A DNA stretch of 47,004 nt from Vicinamibacterales bacterium. GTDB taxonomy: Bacteria; Acidobacteriota; Vicinamibacteria; Vicinamibacterales; JAMQPK01. Below, in pieces: positions 18,450-27,479 of the stretch; position 1 is the first letter of the stretch, and each line of letters begins with the position of its first letter. The DNA lies in contig JAMQPK010000211.1 of assembly GCA_023717525.1 (NCBI GenBank), positions 1-47,004 of the forward strand, written 5' to 3'. The notes under the pieces were generated by a model that searched no databases, was not told the DNA's origin, and saw only the letters and a program-made list of their open reading frames with translations. The translations under genes were made by a program, and so were the position numbers.

Positions 18450-18453
18450 ACTA

Positions 18454-18522
18454 GGCTCCAGACTCCGGGCTCCTGACCTCGGGCGGCCATGCCTGAAGCC
18501 AGAAGCCCGGAGACCGAAGCCC
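18454..18522 (+). repeat. Heptamer array I (GGCTYCN arms, inverted)
   Basis: Left units GGCTCCA, GACTCCG, GGCTCCT and GACCTCG are followed by a centre and by right units of reverse-complement type (AGAAGCC, CGAAGCC). It starts four bases after the TAA of the glycine-zipper gene and ends four bases before the ATPase ATG. No Shine-Dalgarno is recognisable. Confidence 0.75.
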
Positions 18523-18525
18523 TCC

Positions 18526-19215
18526 ATGTCGTTTCTCACCGCCACTCACCTCAACAAGAGCTATCACGTCGGCACCGAGCGGCTGCATGTGCTCCGCGAC
18601 CTCGATCTTTCGGTTGGTCGCGGGGAGATGGTTGCCGTCGTTGGCGCGTCAGGAGTGGGGAAGAGCACGCTGCTTCATCTCCTGGGCGGTCTGGATCGCC
18701 TAGACAGCGGCTCGGTGTGCGTCGGCGAGCACGATATCTCGATGCTGGCGGAGCCTGCGCTCGTGGCTTTTCGCAACGCGCACATCGGCTTCGTCTTTCA
18801 GTTCCACCATCTGCTTCCTGAATTCAGCGCGTTGGAAAACGCAGAAATGCCGCTTCGCATCGCGCGCGTGGCGCCTGCCGAGGCGCGGGCGCGGGCAACC
18901 GCAATTCTCCAACGCCTTGGATTGGGCGATCGCCTGATGCACCGGCCCGGCATGCTCTCGGGGGGCGAACAGCAGCGCGTCGCGGTTGCGCGGGCGCTCG
19001 TAACTGGTCCGACAGTGTTGCTGGCTGACGAGCCGACCGGCGATTTGGACGAGCAGACGGCCGACACTTTGCATGGTCTCCTGCGTGAGATGCACCGCGA
19101 ACGCCAACTCAGTTCGGTGATAGCCACGCACAACCTGAGGCTGGCGGCGTCGTGTGACCGCGTGCTACGGCTCGAGGGGGGGCATCTGATAGAGGCGCAG
19201 CGCCTTGAAGAATAG
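18526..19215 (+). CDS. lolD: Lipoprotein-releasing ABC ATPase LolD
   Basis: 229 residues. Walker A is GASGVGKST at 40-48, the ABC signature LSGGEQQRVAVARAL starts at 144, Walker B VLLADEPTGDLD at 164-175. The FQFHHLLPEFSALEN after the Q-loop is characteristic of the LolD/MacB/FtsE group, and LPEF is typical of LolD. It powers release of lipoproteins with the permease encoded at 16512-17720. ATG at 18526 is the only start preserving the N-terminal strand; it directly follows the heptamer array. Confidence 0.92.
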   Translation: MSFLTATHLNKSYHVGTERLHVLRDLDLSVGRGEMVAVVGASGVGKSTLLHLLGGLDRLDSGSVCVGEHDISMLAEPALVAFRNAHIGFVFQFHHLLPEFSALENAEMPLRIARVAPAEARARATAILQRLGLGDRLMHRPGMLSGGEQQRVAVARALVTGPTVLLADEPTGDLDEQTADTLHGLLREMHRERQLSSVIATHNLRLAASCDRVLRLEGGHLIEAQRLEE

Positions 19216-19241
19216 GATGCTCAAGGGTTTGGCCTTATAAT

Positions 19242-19262
19242 GCCGATAAGGCAATTAGGCGG
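19242..19262 (+). promoter_or_regulatory. clpC promoter -10 inside a stem-loop
   Basis: TATAAT at 19246-19251 lies 43 bases before clpC. It overlaps an inverted repeat GCCTTAT/ATAAGGC (19242-19248 and 19256-19262, 7-base loop). The -35 region is not recognisable. The dyad could be an operator of a stress repressor; it does not match the CtsR heptad repeat. A lolD terminator is less likely because no T-run follows. Confidence 0.45.
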
Positions 19263-19293
19263 GAATTCACCCATTTTCGCAGGTTAAAAACGG

Positions 19294-21729
19294 ATGTTCG
19301 AACGCTACACTGAACGGGCGCGCCGCGTGCTGTTCTTTGCACGATACGAGGCGAGCCAGCTCGGCAGCATCTCGATCGAGACCGAGCACTTGCTGCTCGG
19401 GCTCATTCGCGAGGGCAAGGGGCTGACGAGCCGGATTTTTGCCCGCTCGCACCTCTCCCTGGAAAACATCCGCAAGGAAATCGAGGGCCGCACGGTCTTC
19501 CGCGAGAAGGTCTCCACGTCGGTGGAAATTCCCTTCAGCGCAGAGACCAAGCGCGTGCTGCAGTTCGCCGCAGAGGAAGCGGATCGGCTGCTGCACAACT
19601 ACATTGGGACCGAGCATCTTCTGCTGGGTATCCTGCGCGAGGAGCGTTCGGTGGCGGCGTCCATCCTGATGGAAAAGGGGATGCGCCTGAACACCGTTCG
19701 TGAAGACATCGTCCAGCTGTTGAACGAAAAAACAACGCTGACGCGCGTGAAGGAAACGCCGCTGCTCGCCGAGTTCAGCCGCGACCTTACCGAATCGGCC
19801 ATGAAGAACCAGCTCGATCCGCTCGTTGGACGCGACTACGAGCTCGAGCGCGTTCAGCAGGTTCTGTGCCGCCGCACCAAGAACAACGCCGTACTCATCG
19901 GCGAACCGGGCGTCGGCAAGACCGCGATCGTCGAAGGGCTGGCGCAGAAGATTGTGTACGGCGACGTGCCGCATTTCCTCGCGGACAAGCGGATTCTCGC
20001 GTTGGATATTTCCCTGATTGTTGCCGGCACGAAGTACCGCGGGCAGTTCGAAGAGCGCCTGAAGGCCATCATGAAGGAGCTCACCGACAACCCGAACATC
20101 ATCGTGTTCATCGACGAGCTGCACACGCTCGTGGGCGCGGGATCGGCCGAGGGCTCGCTCGACGCCGCGAATATTCTGAAGCCCGCGCTGTCGCGCGGCG
20201 AGATCCGCTGCATCGGCGCCACCACGCCGGCCGAGTATCGCAAGTACATCGAGAAAGATCGGTCGCTGGAGCGCCGGTTCCAGGCCATCAAGGTCGATCC
20301 GCCGGCCGAGCGCGAGACGATCGAGATTCTGCTGGGCGTGAAGGATCGGTACGAGTCGTTCCATCACGTCGAGTACACGCGCGAAGCCATCGAGGCGGCG
20401 GTCTATCAATCGAGCCGCTACATCACCGATCGGTTCCTGCCCGACAAGGCGATCGACTTGATCGACGAAGCGGGTGCGCGAGCCAAGCTGCGCGAAGCGG
20501 GCTACAGCGAGGAGTTCGGTGAGATTAATCGCAGCATCCGTGTAGCCGTCGAGCAGATGGAGAACGCGGTCTCGCAGAAGGATTTCGAGAAGGCGCAGTT
20601 CTATCGCGAGCAGGAAGTGAGCGCCCGCGAGAACCTGCAGTTCGTGCGCGAGAAGTTCGATGTGAAGTCGAACGCGCGCCGCGTGGCTGTAGGGAAGCAG
20701 GAGATCGACGAGGTCGTCTCGAAGTGGACGGGTGTGCCGCTGGCGTCGATTAATCAGGACGAAGGCGACAAACTGCTGCGGATGGAGGCCGACCTTCACA
20801 AGCGGGTCGTCAGCCAGGATCGGGCGATCTCGGCTGTGTCGCGCGCCATTCGTCGCTCGCGGGCCGGGTTGAAGAATCCGAACCGGCCGGTCGGGAGCTT
20901 CATCTTCCTCGGACCGACCGGAGTGGGGAAAACCGAGCTTGCGCGGGCTCTCGCGAACTTCCTGTTTGGCAGCGACAACGCGCTCATCCGCTTCGACATG
21001 TCCGAGTACATGGAGAAGCACTCGGTGTCGAAGCTCATCGGATCGCCACCAGGCTACGTCGGCCACGAAGAGGGCGGGCAGCTGACGGAAAAAGTGCGGC
21101 GGAATCCGTACTCGGTCGTGCTGCTCGACGAGATTGAGAAGGCGCACCCGGACATCTTCAACATCCTGCTCCAGGTATTCGAAGACGGCCATCTCACCGA
21201 TGGGCTCGGCAATCGTGTGAATTTCAAGAACACGATTCTCATCATGACGTCGAACATCGGCGCGCGCTTCATTCAGAAGAAGGCCTCGCTCGGGTTCCAA
21301 TCGTCGGAGTCCGAGTCGATTGCCAAGAGCGTCACCGACATGGTGCTCGGCGAGGTGAAGCGCACGTTCAATCCCGAGTTCATCAACCGCATCGAGGAGA
21401 TCATCGTCTTCGAGGCGCTGGGCGACGAGGAACTGCGGCGCATCATGCTGCTGCTCATCGACCAGTTGAACGAAAACTTACTGAGCCGCCAGCTCAAGAT
21501 TCAGCTGATGCCGGAAGTGATCGACTGGATCATCGATGTCACCTGCAAGGATCGCTCGTATGGCGCGCGTCCGCTTCGCCGCGCGATCCAGCGCTACGTT
21601 GAAGATCCGCTTTCGGAAGAGCTCATCCGGGGGCACCTAAGGGGCGGAGATATCGAGGTTTATCTCGACGGGGGCTCACTGGCCTACCGCGCAGCCGGGG
21701 AGGTGGCCGCAGGCCGCCGTCTGGCATAG
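19294..21729 (+). CDS. clpC: ATP-dependent Clp protease ATP-binding subunit ClpC
   Basis: 811 residues. Two Clp N-terminal repeats ([15 protein letters not shown] and [15 protein letters not shown]) are followed by AAA-1 with Walker A GEPGVGKT near 203. A UVR-type coiled segment lies near 420-450 ([21 protein letters not shown]), and AAA-2 has Walker A GPTGVGKT near 540. The UVR segment and the short middle domain mark it as ClpC, not ClpB. It unfolds substrates for ClpP. The mcsA/mcsB/ctsR genes found beside clpC in Firmicutes are absent. It probably has its own promoter (TATAAT plus dyad upstream). Confidence 0.95.
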   Translation: MFERYTERARRVLFFARYEASQLGSISIETEHLLLGLIREGKGLTSRIFARSHLSLENIRKEIEGRTVFREKVSTSVEIPFSAETKRVLQFAAEEADRLLHNYIGTEHLLLGILREERSVAASILMEKGMRLNTVREDIVQLLNEKTTLTRVKETPLLAEFSRDLTESAMKNQLDPLVGRDYELERVQQVLCRRTKNNAVLIGEPGVGKTAIVEGLAQKIVYGDVPHFLADKRILALDISLIVAGTKYRGQFEERLKAIMKELTDNPNIIVFIDELHTLVGAGSAEGSLDAANILKPALSRGEIRCIGATTPAEYRKYIEKDRSLERRFQAIKVDPPAERETIEILLGVKDRYESFHHVEYTREAIEAAVYQSSRYITDRFLPDKAIDLIDEAGARAKLREAGYSEEFGEINRSIRVAVEQMENAVSQKDFEKAQFYREQEVSARENLQFVREKFDVKSNARRVAVGKQEIDEVVSKWTGVPLASINQDEGDKLLRMEADLHKRVVSQDRAISAVSRAIRRSRAGLKNPNRPVGSFIFLGPTGVGKTELARALANFLFGSDNALIRFDMSEYMEKHSVSKLIGSPPGYVGHEEGGQLTEKVRRNPYSVVLLDEIEKAHPDIFNILLQVFEDGHLTDGLGNRVNFKNTILIMTSNIGARFIQKKASLGFQSSESESIAKSVTDMVLGEVKRTFNPEFINRIEEIIVFEALGDEELRRIMLLLIDQLNENLLSRQLKIQLMPEVIDWIIDVTCKDRSYGARPLRRAIQRYVEDPLSEELIRGHLRGGDIEVYLDGGSLAYRAAGEVAAGRRLA

Positions 21730-21784
21730 AACGTCTAAAGTCATCGACCAATGCCAGCGCCGGCCCCGGCCGGAGGCTTTCCCC

Positions 21785-24508
21785 ATGCGAAATTACACAC
21801 TTGTCTTGAGTAGCGCCCTGTTGGCGCTGATAACGAGTACCGCGTTTGCGCAGGCTCCTGCCGCCGCAGCTCCCGCTGGTGCTGCTCCCACTGGTCCAAC
21901 CCTGTCTCTCTGCGCGGGGGCGTACAATATCGGACCGCCGGCAAACAATCCGCCGGCCGGGTCGGGGGCCGTCGTCTATTACCTCATCCTCTGCTTCGAG
22001 AAGCAGGGGAACATTTCGCTCATCGAGCCGCAGACGTACCTCTATTACATCAAGGGCCAGGACCACGTCAGCCTTCCGTCGAGAAACGACTGGAAGCCCT
22101 ACAACCCGCAGGTCGAGCAGGTCTTCGCGCAGGACTTCAAGACGCTCTGGGCCACCAACTTCCTGACAGACCTGTCGATCGAGACCGTCGACTATCCGTT
22201 TTCGAACGGCGTCGTCGGCAAGATCATCGTCTACAGGATGGAGGAACGCGAGCGCATCAAGAACATCGTGTACAACGAAGGCACGAAGGAAATTGAGCAG
22301 TCGAAAGTAGAAGAGGCGCTGCGCACGCTCGGCATCACGATGCGCCTCGATTCGTTCGTCGACCAGGCGACAGAGAAAAAGGTCGCCAACGTCGTCCGGG
22401 AAATGATGATCGAGAAGGGATTTCAGGAAGCGAAGGTCGAAGCGGTGCACGAGCCGATTGCCGGCAGCCAGAAATCTGTCGCGCTGAAGTTCAAGGTCAC
22501 CGAAGGCCCGAAGGTGAAGATTTCCGGCGTCGATTTCGTCGGCAACGCCATGTTCAGCGACGGGAAGCTGAAGAAGCAGATGAAGAACAACAAGGGCGGG
22601 GGCTTCTGGATTTTCCCCGGCAGCGGTGTGTATCAGGAAGACAAATTCGAAGAAGACGCCCAGAACATCGTCAACTACTACCGCGAGCGTGGTTATATTC
22701 AGGCCGACGTCGGTCAGCCGCGCGTGAAACCGACGCACGATTCGAAGGACGGCAAGACACGCTACGCCACGCTCGAGATCCCCGTCGAAGAGGGCCGGCG
22801 ATTCCGCATTGGCGAGTTCAAGTTTCAGGGCAACACGAAGGTGCCGACGACGGCGCTGCAGCCGCTCTACAAATTAAAGAGCGGCGACGTGCTGAACATC
22901 AAGAAAGTGGTCGAAGGCAATAACAAGGCGAAGGACATTTACGGCGCCGCCGGGTATATGGAGTTCGTCCCAGGTGTCCAGCCGGAGCCGGTCGTGGAGA
23001 CGACGGCCGCGACGGCCCCGGCGGGGGACGGCATCGCGAACCTGACGATCGACATTCAGGAAGGCAAGCAGTACTTCATCAATCGCATCACGTTCATCGG
23101 CAACACGACCACGCGGGACAGCGTGATCCGGCGCGAGATGCGGTTGTACGAGAACAACGTCTTCAACAGTGAAGCGCTGAAGTTCAGCATCCGCCGTTTG
23201 AATCAGCTGGGCTATTTCAAGCCTCTCGAGGATCAGAAGAACATCGTCACCGAGAAGACCCCGGGCAAAGACAACATGGTGGATCTGAGCCTGAAGCTCG
23301 AAGAGCAGAACCGCAATCAGCTGTCATTCGGCGCGGGCGTGTCTCAGTACGACGGCCTGTTCGGCCAGTTGTCGTTCTCGACCTCGAACTTCATGGGCCG
23401 GGGCGAGAGCCTCACGCTTTCGATGCAGGCCGGCTCGCGCGCGCACGATTATTCGGTGGCGTTCACCGAGCCCTTCCTGTTCGATCGGCCGATCACCGGC
23501 TCGGTGGACGTCCACAAGCGCGACATCGAGTACCTGTATCAGTTCACGCAGGGATCAACTGGCGCGAACCTGACGATGGGTTTCCCGGTGAAGAATTTTA
23601 CGCGGATGTTCGTCGGGTACTCGCTCGACCGCTATCACGTGAAAGATCTGAATCAGGCATTCTTCGATTCGAGCTGCCTCGTGTCTGAGGGGGGCTGTCA
23701 GTCAATCGACGTCGACAATCTGACCCTCGAACAGAAAGCGCTCATCGCCAGGAGTCCGTATCTGGCCGACTCTCTACTGATCGGCCAGGGCGGAAAGCGC
23801 ACCATCAGCAAGGTGACGCCCACAATTGCATTGAACACTGTGGACAACCCTGTGACACCGGTGACTGGCCGCCGCTACACCGCGACATTCGGCATGGCGG
23901 GGCTCGGCGGCGACACGAAATACCTGAACCCGACTGTCGAAGGCGTGTGGTTCCTGCAGCAGGCCCGCCGTCTGACACTGGGCCTCCGCGCGCAGGGGGA
24001 ATACATCAAGCCGATGGGCAACACGGCACTCCCCATCTTCGAGCGGCTCGTGCTGGGTGGTGGCTACAGCATGCGCGGGTACGACTTGCGGACGGTCGGT
24101 CCGAAGAGCCAGATGATGCCCAAGCTTCAACCGCCGCCGGTCTTCCCGGGCAACGTGCCGGGGTTCGGGGACCCGCTCCCCATCACGCCGACCATTGGGT
24201 ACAGCGTCATCATCGGCGGCAACAAGAGCCTGTTATTCAACGCGGAATACCTGATTCAGGTGGGTGGACCGGTCCGGCTGATTCTGTTCTATGATGCTGG
24301 CCAGGTGAAGGACACGGGCGAGCAGTTTCTGGTCGAGGATTTCATCACCTCAACGGGCGTGGAAGTCCGATTCTTCATGCCTGTGTTGAACGTGCCGTTC
24401 CGTTTGATTTTCGCGGCCAACCCGCAGCGGACCGGGGTGATCAACTACAGCACCGGGTTGCCCGAAAAAGGGTTCCGGTTCAGATTCGACGTCGGATCAA
24501 CTTTCTAA
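21785..24508 (+). CDS. bamA: Outer-membrane assembly factor BamA
   Basis: 907 residues. Signal peptide (ALLALITSTAFAQA), an Ala/Pro-rich linker, several POTRA domains to about residue 500 (VEEALRTLGITM, RIGEFKFQGNTKVPTTALQ, FINRITFIGNTTTRDSVIRREM), then a 16-strand barrel. MRGYD at 763-767 is the (V/M)RGY/F loop-6 motif conserved in the Omp85 superfamily. It folds and inserts beta-barrel proteins in the outer membrane. It is about 100 residues longer than the E. coli protein, owing to the linker, the extended first POTRA region and loop insertions with Pro-rich stretches. It is followed by the ompH-like gene in the usual order. Confidence 0.95.
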   Translation: MRNYTLVLSSALLALITSTAFAQAPAAAAPAGAAPTGPTLSLCAGAYNIGPPANNPPAGSGAVVYYLILCFEKQGNISLIEPQTYLYYIKGQDHVSLPSRNDWKPYNPQVEQVFAQDFKTLWATNFLTDLSIETVDYPFSNGVVGKIIVYRMEERERIKNIVYNEGTKEIEQSKVEEALRTLGITMRLDSFVDQATEKKVANVVREMMIEKGFQEAKVEAVHEPIAGSQKSVALKFKVTEGPKVKISGVDFVGNAMFSDGKLKKQMKNNKGGGFWIFPGSGVYQEDKFEEDAQNIVNYYRERGYIQADVGQPRVKPTHDSKDGKTRYATLEIPVEEGRRFRIGEFKFQGNTKVPTTALQPLYKLKSGDVLNIKKVVEGNNKAKDIYGAAGYMEFVPGVQPEPVVETTAATAPAGDGIANLTIDIQEGKQYFINRITFIGNTTTRDSVIRREMRLYENNVFNSEALKFSIRRLNQLGYFKPLEDQKNIVTEKTPGKDNMVDLSLKLEEQNRNQLSFGAGVSQYDGLFGQLSFSTSNFMGRGESLTLSMQAGSRAHDYSVAFTEPFLFDRPITGSVDVHKRDIEYLYQFTQGSTGANLTMGFPVKNFTRMFVGYSLDRYHVKDLNQAFFDSSCLVSEGGCQSIDVDNLTLEQKALIARSPYLADSLLIGQGGKRTISKVTPTIALNTVDNPVTPVTGRRYTATFGMAGLGGDTKYLNPTVEGVWFLQQARRLTLGLRAQGEYIKPMGNTALPIFERLVLGGGYSMRGYDLRTVGPKSQMMPKLQPPPVFPGNVPGFGDPLPITPTIGYSVIIGGNKSLLFNAEYLIQVGGPVRLILFYDAGQVKDTGEQFLVEDFITSTGVEVRFFMPVLNVPFRLIFAANPQRTGVINYSTGLPEKGFRFRFDVGSTF

Positions 24509-24526
24509 CAGCGAGGATCGTTTCAG

Positions 24527-25207
24527 ATGACGAGATTGACAGTCGCCGCAGTGTGTAGCGTGTTGGTTCTGGGCGCGCCGGCCTTTGCGCAGAGTCCGGC
24601 GGTGACCGCCCCACCCGCGGCGCCCATGCGAATGGCGTTCGTCGACTTGCAGCGCATTGCGGCGGAGTCGGTCGAGGGCAAGGTGGCGAGCGGCAAGGTG
24701 CAGGCCCTCACGCAGAAAAAATCGGCGGAGCTCGCAGAGAAGACCAAGGCCTTGCAGGCCAACCAGCAGAAGCTGCAACAGGGTGGCGCGGTGCTCAATG
24801 AGGCCGCGCGCGCGCAGGCGCAGAAGGAAGTCGATCGCCTGACGGTCGAAATCGATCGCTTCCAGCAGGACGCCAACGCCGAAGTGCAGGAGCTGCAACA
24901 GCAATTGCAGGCCGAATTCCAGGAGAAGCTTCGCCCCGTGCTCGATTCCGTGGTGAAGGAACTCGCCATCGGGCTGCTCTTCAGCTACGGTGATGCCGGC
25001 GCGATCTTCATTGATCCGTCGCTCGACATTACGCCAGAGGTCATCAAGCGGTTCGACGCAGCCAAGCCCGCGCCTCCGGCCGCGGCGGGTGCCAAGCCGG
25101 CGCCATCGTCCACGGCCAAGCCTGCGGCTCCGGCGGCGCCTCCCGCCGCTCCGCCGGCGACGCAGAAACCGGCCGTACCGCCCGCTGCGCCGCCAGCCAA
25201 ACCGTAG
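24527..25207 (+). CDS. OmpH/Skp-like periplasmic chaperone
   Basis: 226 residues. Signal peptide (VCSVLVLGAPAFAQ), the family start MAFVDLQRIAAESVEGK, and a long coiled coil about 60-150 (AELAEKTKALQANQQKLQQ) match Skp/OmpH. These trimers hold unfolded outer-membrane proteins for BamA, encoded 18 bases upstream. The last 45 residues are an unusual Ala/Pro/Lys-rich tail absent from E. coli Skp; it might cross or bind peptidoglycan, which is inference. A heptamer repeat array follows. Confidence 0.88.
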   Translation: MTRLTVAAVCSVLVLGAPAFAQSPAVTAPPAAPMRMAFVDLQRIAAESVEGKVASGKVQALTQKKSAELAEKTKALQANQQKLQQGGAVLNEAARAQAQKEVDRLTVEIDRFQQDANAEVQELQQQLQAEFQEKLRPVLDSVVKELAIGLLFSYGDAGAIFIDPSLDITPEVIKRFDAAKPAPPAAAGAKPAPSSTAKPAAPAAPPAAPPATQKPAVPPAAPPAKP

Positions 25208-25223
25208 GGGAACTTCGCTATAG

Positions 25224-25300
25224 GTAGGAAGTGGGAAGTAAGAAGTAGGAAGTAGGTTCGCAACTTACTTCTTACTTCCCACTTCTTACTTCATACTTAC
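25224..25300 (+). repeat. Heptamer array E (GTARGAA arms, inverted)
   Basis: Eleven consecutive 7-base units: five of type GTAAGAA/GTAGGAA, one central unit, then five of the reverse-complement type TACTTCT. The two arms can pair over about 35 bases with a very small loop. The array ends four bases before the GTG start of the fabZ-lpxA gene, which has no recognisable Shine-Dalgarno. Confidence 0.85.
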
Positions 25301-25304
25301 ACCC

Positions 25305-26567
25305 GTGCCCACCACCATCGACATCCCTGTCCTCCTGGACCGCCTCTGCTACCGCCACCCATCGGTGCTGGTCGACACGATCGCGGAGCACGAGCCCGGG
25401 CGCCGGCTCGTCGCGCACAAGAACGTCACCGTCAACGAAGATTTTTTTCAGGGACATTTCCCGGGCGTGCCGCTGATGCCCGGCGTGCTGATGCTCGAGA
25501 CGTTGACCCAGGTCGCGGCCTTGCTGCTGCTCGAACGCGAAGGTCCGATGCCGATGTCGCGGGTGTTTCTGCACGGAGTCGACGATGCGAAATTCCGACG
25601 GCAGGTGGTGCCCGGCGATCGGCTTCGGCTGGAGGTGACGCTGGACCGCGCGCGTACGTCGCTGGCGAGGGCGCGTGGAATTGCGTATGTCGACGATCAG
25701 ATCGTCGCAGAGGCCGAACTTCTGCTCGGTGTGGCACCAGATGGCGTCCGCATTCATCCCACGGCGGTCGTCATGGCCGGAGCCGTGATCGGTGCGGGCA
25801 CGGTGGTCGGCCCGAATGCGGTCGTGGGCGAGCATGTGCGGCTCGGCCGGGGGTGTAAGGTCGGCGCCTCGGCCGTCATCGACGGCTGGACCGAGATCGG
25901 CGATGAAACAGAGATCTTCCCGTTCGCCTCGATTGGCCTCATCCCTCAGGATTTGAAGTTCAAGGGCGAGCAGACGCGCCTCACCATCGGGAGCCGCAAC
26001 ATTTTTCGCGAATTCGTGACCATTCATCGCGGCACGCACGGCGGCGGCGGCGTGACGGCGATTGGGGATCGCAACGTGTTCATGGCCTACGTGCACGTGG
26101 CGCACGACTGCCGCGTCGGCAACGACACGATCTTCGGAAACATGGCGACATTGGGGGGGCACGTCGCTGTCGAGGATTTCGCAAACGTGAGCGCGGGTTC
26201 AGGCGTCCATCAGTTCTGCCGTGTGGGCAGGTACGCGTTCATCGGCGGGTACTCGGTCGTCACGAAGGATGCGCTGCCATTCGCCAAGACGGTGGGAAGC
26301 CGGCCGGCACGGATCTTCGGTGCAAACTCGATAGGTCTCATGCGCCGTGGTGTGCCTCCAGACGTCATAGAGAAGCTCAAGGGCGCGTATCGCTATCTGC
26401 TTCAATCGAAGCTGAACACGACGAAGGCCCTGCAGCAGATTCAGAAAGACAAGTCGCTGAAATGCGGTGAAGTGGACTATCTCGTGGACTTCATCCGAAC
26501 CTCGCAGCGCGGCGTCATCCTCCGAAGAGCGGCGAAGAAGACAGAGGAGATGGTGACGGATGACTAG
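25305..26567 (+). CDS. FabZ-LpxA fusion: 3-hydroxyacyl-ACP dehydratase and UDP-GlcNAc acyltransferase
   Basis: 420 residues in one frame. Residues 1-145 are FabZ: HFPGVPLMPGVLMLE with catalytic His51 and Glu65. Residues about 148-420 are LpxA: left-handed beta-helix hexapeptides from VRIHPTAVVMAGAVIGAG, then MAYVHVAHDC with His267 at the place of E. coli His125 and His264 at His122, and a C-terminal helical part (KGAYRYLLQSKLNTTKALQQI). FabZ dehydrates 3-hydroxyacyl-ACP for fatty acids, while LpxA uses the same substrate for lipid A, so the fusion joins two enzymes at the branch point. Separate lpxD and lpxB genes are missing here. GTG start. Confidence 0.93.
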   Translation: MPTTIDIPVLLDRLCYRHPSVLVDTIAEHEPGRRLVAHKNVTVNEDFFQGHFPGVPLMPGVLMLETLTQVAALLLLEREGPMPMSRVFLHGVDDAKFRRQVVPGDRLRLEVTLDRARTSLARARGIAYVDDQIVAEAELLLGVAPDGVRIHPTAVVMAGAVIGAGTVVGPNAVVGEHVRLGRGCKVGASAVIDGWTEIGDETEIFPFASIGLIPQDLKFKGEQTRLTIGSRNIFREFVTIHRGTHGGGGVTAIGDRNVFMAYVHVAHDCRVGNDTIFGNMATLGGHVAVEDFANVSAGSGVHQFCRVGRYAFIGGYSVVTKDALPFAKTVGSRPARIFGANSIGLMRRGVPPDVIEKLKGAYRYLLQSKLNTTKALQQIQKDKSLKCGEVDYLVDFIRTSQRGVILRRAAKKTEEMVTDD

Positions 26568-26651
26568 GTCCTTGGTCCTTGGTCCCTGGTCCTTGGTCCA
26601 CGACCGGCGATGGACGATGGACGATGGACGATCGACGATGGACGATCGCGT
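26568..26651 (+). repeat. Heptamer array C (GTCCTTG then ATGGACG)
   Basis: The entire gap between the TAG of fabZ-lpxA and the ATG of lpxI is exactly twelve 7-base units. The first five are of type GTCCTTG, the sixth is a hybrid, and the last six are ATGGACG or near variants. The phase is kept throughout. No Shine-Dalgarno is distinguishable from the repeat. Confidence 0.9.
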
Positions 26652-27479
26652 ATGCGCCTAGGCCTGATCGCCGGCAATGGCCGCTTCCCGTTCCTGGTGC
26701 TCGAGGCGGCACGGTCGATGGGGCACGACGTCACCGTCATCGCAACCAAGGAAGAGGCGTTCAAGGATCTCGACGAGGCGGCTGCCAGGACCGGAGCAGC
26801 CATTTCCTGGATTTCTCTCGGGCAACTCGGCAAGTGTATCGACCTGATGAAGCGCGCTGGCGTGACCCACGCCGTCATGGCCGGACAGGTGAAGCACACG
26901 AAGATCTTTGCGGGCGGCATCATGCCCGATCTCACATTCATGTCACTGCTGGCAAAGCTTCCGACGCGGAGTACCGACGGGATCATCGGCGCGGTCGCCG
27001 CGGTACTGAAGGACAACGACATCGAGCTCATCGATTCCACCTCGCTCCTCAAACCGATGCTCGCCACGCCGGGCGTCATGACGCGGCGCGCCCCGGCCGA
27101 GGAGGAGCAGATGGATTTCGAGTTCGGCTACGGCATGGCCGACGCGATTGCCGGCCTGGACATCGGGCAGACCATCGCCGTGAAACATCGTGCTGTCGTC
27201 GCCGTCGAGGCGATGGAGGGCACCGACGAGGTCATCGGGCGGGCGGGCCATCTGGCCGGGCCGGGCGTTTGCATCGTGAAGGTGGCGAAGCCCAGGCAGG
27301 ACATGCGGTTCGACGTGCCCGTCATCGGCCTTGCCACGATTCAGGCGATGCGGGCGGCCGGCGCGTCGGCGTTGTCGATCGACGCGGGGAAGACCCTGAT
27401 CTTCGAACGTGACGCGCTGATCGAGAGCGCGAACGACGGAGGCATTAGCATCGTGGGCCGCGACACGTCAGCCCCATGA
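26652..27479 (+). CDS. lpxI: UDP-2,3-diacylglucosamine diphosphatase LpxI
   Basis: 275 residues. Signature segments: [19 protein letters not shown] at the N-terminus, [14 protein letters not shown], then [19 protein letters not shown], and the C-terminal [28 protein letters not shown]. LpxI hydrolyses UDP-2,3-diacylglucosamine to lipid X in organisms that lack LpxH, at the cytoplasmic side. I chose ATG 26652 because the upstream in-frame codons are only translated heptamer repeats. It overlaps the oxidoreductase by four bases (ATGA). Confidence 0.92.
   Translation: MRLGLIAGNGRFPFLVLEAARSMGHDVTVIATKEEAFKDLDEAAARTGAAISWISLGQLGKCIDLMKRAGVTHAVMAGQVKHTKIFAGGIMPDLTFMSLLAKLPTRSTDGIIGAVAAVLKDNDIELIDSTSLLKPMLATPGVMTRRAPAEEEQMDFEFGYGMADAIAGLDIGQTIAVKHRAVVAVEAMEGTDEVIGRAGHLAGPGVCIVKVAKPRQDMRFDVPVIGLATIQAMRAAGASALSIDAGKTLIFERDALIESANDGGISIVGRDTSAP

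Noticed and set aside
19267-21300. A 677-codon open frame on the minus strand opposite clpC, and similar long antisense frames at 10289-11929 and 12296-13771
   Set aside because: They lie antisense to genes with unmistakable family motifs, have low-complexity His/Arg/Asp-rich translations and no family signature. They are side effects of GC-rich codon bias.
26568-26651. CRISPR or minisatellite reading of the heptamer arrays
   Set aside because: The unit is only 7 bases with no spacers and no cas genes; the arrays also switch unit family inside one gap, unlike a CRISPR.
26610-26651. N-terminal extension of LpxI starting with a DDGRWT-like sequence
   Set aside because: Those codons are translated heptamer repeat. 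The LpxI family begins at the Met at 26652.
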